Source: JANWHF01 sp036276235
GTDB taxonomy: Bacteria > Planctomycetota > Phycisphaerae > Tepidisphaerales > Tepidisphaeraceae
Reading direction: 5' to 3'
Assembly: GCA_036276235.1 (NCBI GenBank)
Contig: DATBDZ010000009.1
Location: 1 to 17,038 of the forward strand
Length of the DNA: 17,038 nucleotides
Below the pieces are notes generated by a model. The model was not told where the DNA came from. It saw nothing but the letters and a program-made list of their open reading frames with translations, and did not search any database. The position numbers were made by a program, and so were the translations under genes. Positions 9,001 to 15,500 of this stretch are shown piece by piece; position 1 is the first letter of the stretch, and the number at the start of each line of letters is the position of its first letter.

Positions 9001-9117
9001 AGGAGACAGGAGTCAGGCGCCAGGAGAAGAGTGGGGACGAGGACTTTGCGCGCCTTCGCTCTCTGCGGGCTCCCTCCCCAACTCCTGGCTCCTGGCTCCT
9101 GACTCCTGACTCCTCTC
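9001..9117. repeat. heptamer inverted-repeat element in the 3' end of the GNAT gene
   Basis: The left arm (9001-9037) reads GGAGACAGGAGTCAGGCGCC onward to GTGGGGA. The right arm (9075-9117) is an inverted relative made of consecutive 7-bp units CTCCTGG, CTCCTGG, CTCCTGA, CTCCTGA, CTCCTCT after TCCCCAA. The two arms differ by about one unit in length and share the outer GGAGA and inner TGGGGA. The 37-bp centre has no recognisable feature. The acetyltransferase reading frame enters this element and only stops at 9013-9015. Confidence 0.8.
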
Positions 9118-10059
9118 CCCCAATTCCCTCATCATCGCGATCTTGCTCGCTGCTTTGGCGAGGCCGAAGCGGTAGTAGAGCTTCAGGGCGGGAACATTTT
9201 GCGAATCGACGGCCAATGATAGACGCGATGCGCCCATCTGCACGGTCGCCGCGAGGGCTTGCTGCATCATCAGCGCGGCGAGTCCCCGGCGGCGTGCTTC
9301 AGGCGCGAGGCCCAGGTAAACCAACTCCGCCGAATCGGTTAGCGGGAGGCGGCTCACCAATATCGCGCCGATTCCCTGCCCGCGTTCTCGCAGCAGGAAC
9401 CAGTAGCGCGGGTCGAACTTGCCGCTGGATTTGTGGCCCGCCAGAACGTCTTCGATATCGCGAACGCCGTTGAGGCCCGGACAATCCAGGCTCTGTCGAT
9501 ACGAGACGACAATCGTCGTCGCGAAATCGGCGTGCGTTTGCGGCGAATAAACGCTCCAGCTCATGTCCTTCGGCACCGCCGGATATTGCGCTCGCTTGAC
9601 CGTCCCTTGCAGATAGATCAGCTCGGCTATCCTTCGGAATTGATGAGCGGTAAAGAGGGCCTCTGTGGGCGGCTCGCCCGGCTCAAGCAGGACTTGCGCG
9701 AGCTTGATGCCGCGAGGAACGAAATGTTCGCAAACGGCGTCAATCAGCGCGCCGGCGGCCCGGTCGCCGATCTTCATCGGGGAGCAAAGCAGCAGCATCG
9801 TGCGGCCGGGACTCACAATCGGCAAAATCGCCCCAACCATCTCCCCATGCCGCTCGGCGATCCATGTATCCGCCAGATTCATCGCCCGCTGCTGGGCGTA
9901 GCTGACGAAATCCATGACCTGATCGCCGCTGGCCAGGGTAGTGGCCGAGCCCAGGAGCATGCGAAGCGCCCAATGTATCTCCGGCGGCTCCGCGGGGCGG
10001 CAATTAAACGGCCTTACCGATCCGCGCGAGTCATCGGGTAAATTTGACACTTTTTCCAC
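9013..10059 (-). CDS. tandem-GNAT acetyltransferase with repeat-encoded C-terminal tail
   Basis: The protein has 348 residues from the chosen GTG (MEKVSNLPDD). It appears to hold two GNAT folds. The N-terminal half (about 25-155) is degenerate. The C-terminal half carries the acetyl-CoA-binding motif LVYLGLAPEARRRGLAALMM (246-265) and the typical AVDSQNVPALKLYYRFGLAK (283-302). The acceptor is unknown; the double-GNAT layout recalls mycothiol-synthase-like proteins, but nothing here supports that substrate. An upstream TTG at 10086 would add nine residues. I prefer GTG 10059 because a TAATCT box with TTGCCC at 17 bp ends 8 nt before it. The last 33 residues (RSQESGARSQELG...SSPGA) are low-complexity and lie in the heptamer inverted-repeat element, so the original stop was probably lost or displaced. 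Confidence 0.8.
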   Translation of the reverse strand: MEKVSNLPDDSRGSVRPFNCRPAEPPEIHWALRMLLGSATTLASGDQVMDFVSYAQQRAMNLADTWIAERHGEMVGAILPIVSPGRTMLLLCSPMKIGDRAAGALIDAVCEHFVPRGIKLAQVLLEPGEPPTEALFTAHQFRRIAELIYLQGTVKRAQYPAVPKDMSWSVYSPQTHADFATTIVVSYRQSLDCPGLNGVRDIEDVLAGHKSSGKFDPRYWFLLRERGQGIGAILVSRLPLTDSAELVYLGLAPEARRRGLAALMMQQALAATVQMGASRLSLAVDSQNVPALKLYYRFGLAKAASKIAMMRELGERSQESGARSQELGREPAESEGAQSPRPHSSPGA

Positions 10060-10071
10060 GTGCTTTAAGAT
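10044..10071 (+). promoter_or_regulatory. promoter of the exported-protein gene
   Basis: TTGACA (10044-10049, perfect -35) and TAAGAT (10066-10071) are 16 bp apart. Predicted transcription starts near 10078 and gives a leader of about 78 nt to ATG 10156. Its -10 overlaps the minus-strand -10 of the acetyltransferase (10068-10073), so the two promoters probably exclude each other. Confidence 0.6.
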
Positions 10072-10096
10072 TAGCCTTACCCTCAACTTCGGGCAA
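10068..10096 (-). promoter_or_regulatory. candidate leaderless promoter of the GNAT gene
   Basis: On the minus strand TTGCCC (10091-10096) and TAATCT (10068-10073) are 17 bp apart. The box ends 8 nt before GTG 10059, with no Shine-Dalgarno in between. If real, the mRNA starts at or just before the GTG, and the longer TTG-started protein would not be made. Confidence 0.4.
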
Positions 10097-10141
10097 AGCT
10101 ACAATCTTTCGTGCACAGCGCTTTTGCCGGGCTACCACCGC

Positions 10142-10146
10142 GGAGG
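10142..10146 (+). promoter_or_regulatory. ribosome binding site deciding the start at 10156
   Basis: GGAGG lies 9 nt before ATG 10156. An upstream in-frame GTG at 10111 would place 15 extra residues before an otherwise clean signal peptide, so 10156 is preferred. Confidence 0.7.
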
Positions 10147-10155
10147 TCGTACACC

Positions 10156-10815
10156 ATGCGTGATCTGATTCGTTCGTCGCCGTTTGCTTGTCTGATTATT
10201 GCCGCGCTGCTGCTGGCGAATTTGCCGCTGGTCGCGCAGGCGAAAAAGTTTCCTGAGCCCAGCCCGTTTCCGATTTCCTGGGAACTGGATTTCAAGCACT
10301 CGGCTCCCCAGCGGATTATCGTCGATGCCGCCGGCGCCAGCACGCCGACCGCCTATTGGTACATGACCTACACGGTTACCAATCGCTCGGGCGCCGAGCG
10401 GACCTTCTTCCCGATGTTCGAGTTGGTCGCCGCCGACGGCAAAGCCTACAAGGGCGACTTCCTCATCCCCGACGAAGTCTTCAACGTCATCAAAAAGCGC
10501 GAGAAAAATCCGCTTCTGGAGAAAGCCGAAAAGCTCGGCGGCGAGCTTCGCCAGGGCGAAGACCAGGCCAAGGACGGCGTCGTCATCTGGAAAGAGCCCC
10601 CGTCCCCCATGCGCACCTTCAACATCTACGCCTACGGCCTGAGCGGCGAGCACGTCATCATGAAAGACGACGACGGCAAAACCATCACCGACAAAGAAGG
10701 CCCGGTCATTCTCCGAAAAACGCTGGAGCTAACGTACCAGGTCCGAGGGGGAACGGGTGCGTATGTCGAGCCGAATCAGATTGAGGCGAAGCCGGAGCGG
10801 TGGGTGATGAGATAA
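10156..10815 (+). CDS. exported protein of unknown function
   Basis: The protein has 219 residues and no family that I recognise. The N-terminus is a clear Sec signal peptide: basic MRDLIRSS, a hydrophobic core (about 9-26) and a probable signal-peptidase I site after VAQA (residue 29). There is no lipobox Cys. The mature part begins KKFPEPSPFP. It has beta-rich stretches such as AYWYMTYTVTNRSGAERTFF, which resembles an Ig-like or secreted-domain strand pattern, then a charged helix-prone stretch (EVFNVIKKREKNPLLEKAEK) and a C-terminal ILRKTLELTYQVRG strand. It probably acts in the periplasm or cell envelope. It is divergent from the acetyltransferase and shares a 96-bp spacer with overlapping promoters. 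The start is set by GGAGG. Confidence 0.75.
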   Translation: MRDLIRSSPFACLIIAALLLANLPLVAQAKKFPEPSPFPISWELDFKHSAPQRIIVDAAGASTPTAYWYMTYTVTNRSGAERTFFPMFELVAADGKAYKGDFLIPDEVFNVIKKREKNPLLEKAEKLGGELRQGEDQAKDGVVIWKEPPSPMRTFNIYAYGLSGEHVIMKDDDGKTITDKEGPVILRKTLELTYQVRGGTGAYVEPNQIEAKPERWVMR

Positions 10816-10818
10816 GGT

Positions 10819-10866
10819 CGTGATGCGTAATGCGTAATGCGTAATGCGTGATGCGTGATGCATGAT
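10819..10866. repeat. left heptamer array of the four-helix-bundle element
   Basis: From 10821 six consecutive 7-bp units read TGATGCG, TAATGCG, TAATGCG, TAATGCG, TGATGCG, TGATGCA. The array begins 3 bp after the stop codon of the exported-protein gene and ends about 25 bp before the preferred start of the four-helix-bundle gene. It is the inverted counterpart of the array at 11297-11387. Confidence 0.9.
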
Positions 10867-10891
10867 CGGTGGTGGTGCGGGCGGGGACGCG

Positions 10892-11296
10892 ATGACTTAT
10901 GAGAGTTGGGAAAAGGAAGTTGCGCCATCGTTCGTGGGCGAGCCGCTGTGGAAGGTGACGGCTTACCGGAAGTCGCTGTTTCTTGGTGACTTGGCGTGGA
11001 GCGACGTGACTCGATTGATTGGGGACCGACGTGTGGTCAGCCTGGCGGATCAACTCTATCGAGCCGTTGGTTCAGTGGGCGCAAACATCGCTGAAGGGTA
11101 TTCACGTTCCAGCAAGAAGGACCAGGTGCGATTCTACGAATACGCGCTGGGCTCCGCCCGAGAATCGCGAGACTGGTATTTCAAAGCCCGCCACATCCTC
11201 GGCCAAACCGTATTTAACCATCGCTGCGAGTTGCTAACCCAAATCATCCGCCTGCTCCTCACCACGATCCCCCAACAGCGCAACCTAGGAAAGTAA
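10892..11296 (+). CDS. four-helix-bundle protein (S23 / intervening-sequence-protein family)
   Basis: The 134-residue protein matches the four-helix-bundle family first noticed as proteins encoded in 23S rRNA intervening sequences and related in fold to Avd of diversity-generating retroelements. The hallmark is LADQLYRAVGSVGANIAEGY followed by SRSSKKDQVRFYEYALGSAR (51-90), with ESRDWYFKARHILG and a last helix LLTQIIRLLLTTIPQQR. The first 45 residues (WKVTAYRKSLFLGDLAWSDV) form an N-terminal extension with its own helix. The start at ATG 10892 is chosen over 10862, which lies within the upstream repeat array; a weak CGGGGA precedes 10892. No rRNA, reverse transcriptase or transposase is near. 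The stop codon directly abuts the right-hand heptamer array. Members are often acidic or basic RNA-binding candidates, but the molecular role of free-standing copies is unknown. Confidence 0.85.
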   Translation: MTYESWEKEVAPSFVGEPLWKVTAYRKSLFLGDLAWSDVTRLIGDRRVVSLADQLYRAVGSVGANIAEGYSRSSKKDQVRFYEYALGSARESRDWYFKARHILGQTVFNHRCELLTQIIRLLLTTIPQQRNLGK

Positions 11297-11387
11297 ATCA
11301 CGCATCGCCCATTACGCATTACGCATCACGCATTACGAATTACGCATCACGAATTACGCATCACGAATTTCGCATCACGCATTACGT
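11297..11387. repeat. right heptamer array of the four-helix-bundle element
   Basis: Thirteen consecutive 7-bp units with consensus AT(T/C)ACG(C/A): ATCACGC, ATCGCCC, ATTACGC, ATTACGC, ATCACGC, ATTACGA, ATTACGC, ATCACGA, ATTACGC, ATCACGA, ATTTCGC, ATCACGC, ATTACGT. It starts at the base after the stop codon of the four-helix-bundle gene and is the reverse complement of the unit type in the left array. It ends 10 bp before the rpmA -35 box. Confidence 0.92.
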
Positions 11388-11397
11388 ACCCAAGACC

Positions 11398-11425
11398 TTG
11401 CCGCCCCCCGAATTCCCGCTATAAT
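11398..11425 (+). promoter_or_regulatory. leaderless promoter of rpmA
   Basis: TTGCCG (11398-11403) and a perfect TATAAT (11420-11425) are 16 bp apart. The -10 box ends 8 nt before ATG 11434, and those eight bases (CCCCTCCC) are no Shine-Dalgarno. The transcript therefore likely starts at or 1-2 nt before the start codon. Confidence 0.7.
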
Positions 11426-11433
11426 CCCCTCCC

Positions 11434-11694
11434 ATGGCACATAAGAAAGGTCAAGGAAGCACAAAGAACGGGCGCGACAGCAATCCGCAGTATCGCGGGG
11501 TGAAGGCGTACGGGGGACAGTTCGTCACCGCCGGCTCGATCATCATCCGCCAACGCGGAACGCAGTTCCATCCCGGCTTTAACGTCGGCTGCGGCAGCGA
11601 TTACACGCTTTTCGCATTGAAAGACGGCACCGTCGAGTTCCAGGGCCGCAAGATCCACGTGCGGACAGAAACCGCCGCCGCCGCGACTGCTTAA
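11434..11694 (+). CDS. rpmA: 50S ribosomal protein L27
   Basis: The 86-residue protein has the normal L27 length and core: MAHKKGQGSTKNGRDSNPQY (1-20), then YGGQFVTAGSIIIRQRGTQF and HPGFNVGCGSDYTLFALKDG. L27 sits in the 50S subunit with its N-terminal tail reaching the peptidyl-transferase centre. The N-terminus starts directly as MAHKKG, without the cleaved leader seen in Firmicutes. The C-terminus ends in an Ala/Thr-rich tail (TETAAAATA). rplU (L21), the usual upstream partner, is absent; instead the four-helix-bundle element lies immediately upstream. The gene has its own promoter, apparently leaderless, and its own terminator, so it is a single-gene unit. Confidence 0.97.
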   Translation: MAHKKGQGSTKNGRDSNPQYRGVKAYGGQFVTAGSIIIRQRGTQFHPGFNVGCGSDYTLFALKDGTVEFQGRKIHVRTETAAAATA

Positions 11695-11721
11695 GCTGCC
11701 TAGATCCAATCAAAATCGAAC

Positions 11722-11757
11722 AACAAGCCGCTGCTTGGCAGCGGCTTGTTCTGTTTT
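11722..11757 (+). terminator. intrinsic terminator of rpmA
   Basis: A perfect 13-bp stem, AACAAGCCGCTGC (11722-11734) and GCAGCGGCTTGTT (11738-11750), closes a 3-base TTG loop. CTGTTTT follows, giving a T-rich tail. It begins 27 bp after the rpmA stop codon. Confidence 0.9.
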
Positions 11758-11760
11758 GCC

Positions 11761-12370
11761 CCATCGGGTTCGCGTGGTCGTCTGCGCGCCGCAATAGCGG
11801 GACAAACTCGTTGCCTAATGACGGACTGACCTGCGATTGATCCGCAGTCGGCTCAGCACCGCTGCAAGTTACAAATGTTACAACAGTGCCTGTGTCACAG
11901 CGCCATTGCCCATCGCGCAACCAGTGACTTTACAGCAATTTAGGTCATCAACGTGCGTGTTACGGCACGGAAGGGTGTAACACCCACCAATCCGCCGGGC
12001 CGCAACGTCTCGTTGGGCGTGGCTCGCCGTCCTCGTGCCGGCTTGCCCCCAATCGCGTCGATATTCAGAAAGTGTGGCTCTCCGCGAAAGTCGCTGGAAA
12101 CGCAGGCCTCACCACAATATCTGGTGGACGAAGGCGCTCCCTCCGATGGATCTGCACCACAACAATCAGCAGGTTCCGCGGAGAGCCGAAAGTGTCGCAT
12201 TTGTCGCATCCAAGTTTGTAGATATGAAATCATAAAGCATCGTAAATGATCATCTTACGACTTAGATGATCGGGTCCGAATTGTGCGACATCTTTCCTAT
12301 ATCGCCGTGCGGGTTGCACTCGCCGTCACGCACTCCGTGCAGTCTCTTTGCACAATCTTCGCGCACAGCC
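11761..12370. other. long intergenic region without a credible gene
   Basis: About 600 bp. Open frames of roughly 100 codons overlap on opposite strands at 11940-12249 (98 aa plus, 97 aa minus). Neither has a family I recognise, a Shine-Dalgarno or a hydrophobic segment, so I do not call a gene. Visible structure: GTGTTAC/GTAACAC inverted pair in the 11958-11984 area, an 11-bp inverted repeat GGCTCTCCGCG (12076-12086) / CGCGGAGAGCC (12177-12187), and a GATCATC...GATGATC palindrome around 12248-12272. The G+C content looks lower than in the flanking genes. Confidence 0.45.
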
Positions 12371-12372
12371 CC

Positions 12373-12400
12373 TTGACATTTCCCCTTCGTCCGATAATCT
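12373..12400 (+). promoter_or_regulatory. candidate promoter of the large surface protein
   Basis: A perfect TTGACA (12373-12378) is followed by GATAAT (12393-12398, 14 bp) or TAATCT (12395-12400, 16 bp). The 16-bp option is better spaced. Transcription from about 12407 would leave a leader of about 110 nt to ATG 12519, including a small CCCC/GGGG hairpin at about 12407-12418. Confidence 0.5.
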
Positions 12401-12518
12401 ACGCCGCCCCGCAAGGGGAAATGGGCGAGGATTGCCGGCTATAGGGGCTGGGCACCTTCCAGATAATTTGAGTTCGCGAATGGGAGCCGGGCTATGTCGT
12501 TGCGCGCACAATGCCGTC

Positions 12519-15500
12519 ATGATTCTTCGATCGATCGTCAATCAAATCGTGGGGCTGCATCGCACCTGGCGTGGCATCTCAGCGCGTCCGCCGTTGTTTG
12601 ATCTTCAGCCGCTGGAACAGCGCGTGTTTCTCTCGGCTTACCCGCATATCGCGCCGGATAGCTCAAACAGTGATTCCACCGTTCATCACGGCAACGCCTT
12701 CGTCGTCGATCTCAATGCCAACACGGATGACTATCCGGGGTGGGGCCAATGGTCTATAAATTGGGGTGACGGAAACTCCGATTCGCCTAATGGCTGGACA
12801 TCTGCCATCTCTCATACTTATGACACCGGGCCAAATGACTATACGATCACGGCCTCCTATACCGACGGCTCCCAGAACTACTATGGTGCCGATGCCAATG
12901 TGAATGTGCACGTCTTTGGCGATCCCCCTTCGCCGATTACCGCCAGCCCGAATATTTCATCCGATGTATCCACCATCGATGAAGGCTCGAACTTCAATCT
13001 TACATTGACGCCCAACACCAATGATGATCCATGGGCGGACCACTGGTTGGTCAACTGGGGCGATGCGTCAGCCGTGCAAACGGTGACCGGGACGGCGCCG
13101 GCCGTCTCGCATACTTTTGCCAGCAGCCCCACCAATTACAGCATCTCGGCCGCATACATCACCGGCGATTCGGTCCCACATACCGCCGCGCCGTTTTCGC
13201 TCCAAGTCAATGACGTCCCGCCGATGATCACGCTCAGCGATAACTTTTATCACTACAAGACCGCCACCGATGGCTACGGCGAGGGACAGGCGACCGAAGG
13301 CTCGCTCTTCCAGCTTAATCTGTCGGCGTATGATCCGGGCGGGCAGACGATCAACTCGTGGGACATCGACTGGGGCGATCTCAAGTCCGATGGCTCGGCC
13401 GATATCCAGACCCTCAGTGGCAATCCGAGCAGCGTCAGCCACGTCTATGGCCGCGGCAGCACCACTTACAATATCACCGCCACCGCCCATCAGGGAAGCA
13501 GCACCTACAGCGTAAGCTGGAGCGCGATGGCCAGCGATGTCGGGCCATCACTGCTGGTCACGCGGCCGGCGTCGGTGGTTGAAGGAACGCTATACACGCT
13601 GAATCTCGCCGCCGCCGAGCCGACGGGCAGCATCACGCAACTACAGCACTGGACGATCAACTGGGGCGATTCTACGAGTTCTACAGTCGCGGCCACGGCG
13701 ACAACCGCTTCCCATACCTACAGCGGCAGCCCATCGAGCTACACTCTTTCGATCACCGCCACCGATCAGGATGGCACCTATACCGCGCAGCTCAACAATG
13801 ATTCGACCTTCGGCAATGGCCGCGTGCAGACGGATATCGGCACGCATACGTACGATCAGGGCTACAACTCGATCGTGCAGCCCGACGGAAAGGTGCTGAC
13901 GCTGGCCAGCAGCAATGGGAGCCTGGTCGTCCTGCGCTACAAGGCCGACGGCTCGCTCGATACCAACGACGGCTTTGGCAGTGACGCCTCCCATTCTTCC
14001 GGGATCATCACTACGCCATACTCTCTGTACTCCTACGACTACTCCAATGCGATGGCCCTTCAGCCGGATGGAAAGATCCTGGTCGTCGGACAGATCGGCA
14101 ACCCCTCGTTGTTTTACGGCTATCAGAACTGCTTCATCGCCCGCTTTGACGCCGACGGAAGCCACGACGATTCCTTCGGCACCAATGGCCAGGTCGCCGC
14201 CGACTACATCAACGGCGTCGCCCTGCAATCCGACGGTAAGATCATCGCCCGCGGCCTGAACTCCTCCTGGCAGACCGTCCTCTCGCGCTACAACACCGAT
14301 GGCACCATCGACCACGACTTCGCCCCGGATGTCGCCGACGCCAACGGCGTCGAACCCGTCAACGGCGGCGCGAATTGGCAACTGTGGCCCACCATGACCG
14401 ACACGATGCTGATCGAGCCGGACGACTCGATCATTCTGGCCGGCGGACGCTTCAGCCTCTCGATGGCCCACTATAGTGCCGATGGAATTCTGGATCCGTC
14501 CTTCGGCTCCAGTGGCTACGTCAACATCGGCTACAACGCCGCGGCCTCTGTCACCGCCATCGCGATGCAGGGCGATCGGATTCTGCTGGCCGGCACCGTC
14601 AACGCCTACAGCTATTATGGCTATGTCGGCAATTTCTGGATCGGCCGCTTCAATCTGGACGGGAGCACCGATCACAGCTTTGCCTCCCCCTATGGCACTG
14701 TCACCACCGACTTTGGCTCCTTCTCCACTCCCACGGATGACCAGGTCCGCGGCTTGGGCATCCTCTCCGATGGCACAATCTTGCTTGGAGGCAGCAGCAA
14801 CAATCTGATCAACGGGGCGACGCTGGCCTTCGTCCGCTACAACGCCGATGGCTCGCTCGACAGCGACTTCGGCACCGGCGGCAAACTCGTGACCGGCAGC
14901 GCCCAATCCATCAATCGCGTCATCACCCTGCCGGATGATCGGATCATGGCCGTCGGCACCGCCAACGGGAACGTCACCAATCAGGATGTGCTGCTGGGGT
15001 CGTTTTTGAAGGATAACAAAGTTTACGTCACGCCGGATGTGGTGAACCTGACGGCGACCGCCGCCTCGGCCACGCAGATCAATCTTACCTGGACGCTAAA
15101 CCTGAGCACCGCCTCGGCGATCGAAGTCGACCGCTCGACCGATGGCACGAATTTCACGGCGCTGACGACAACGCTTTCGGGATCGGCGACGAGCTACTCG
15201 GATACAGGGCTGAGCGAGGGACACTACTACTATCGAGTGCGGCTTATGTCGGGCGGCGTGCCCTTGTCTCAATTCAGCGCGGTCGCCGATGCTTATGCAA
15301 TCCACGCGCCGCAGAGTCCTGCCGCCGCAAGTACCACCGACAGCGGCACGACGATCTCCTGGACCAGCGATTCTTCGATCGCCACGGATGCTAATGTTTA
15401 TATCTCCGACGACGGGATCACCTTCAGCTATCTCGACACCGTGACCGCGGCTCAGTTGAGTTATGTGGTGAGCGGACTGGACGCGCAGACACAATATTGG

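Noticed and set aside
10892..11296. Avd of a diversity-generating retroelement
   Set aside because: The fold family is related, but there is no reverse transcriptase, template repeat or variable repeat in the window.
10892..11296. 23S rRNA intervening sequence
   Set aside because: No rRNA sequence flanks the gene; its neighbours are an exported-protein gene and rpmA.
10819..11387. CRISPR array
   Set aside because: The units are 7 bp and directly adjacent, with no unique spacers, and no cas gene is present.
11953..12249. 98-codon plus-strand and 97-codon minus-strand open frames
   Set aside because: They overlap almost completely on opposite strands, neither shows a known domain or ribosome binding site, and the composition looks non-coding.
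13641..14906. 421-codon antisense open frame inside the surface-protein gene
   Set aside because: Its translation is low-complexity and Gly/Val/Ala-rich, with no recognisable domain. It is the complement of a repetitive, codon-biased gene whose plus-strand frame has clear domains.
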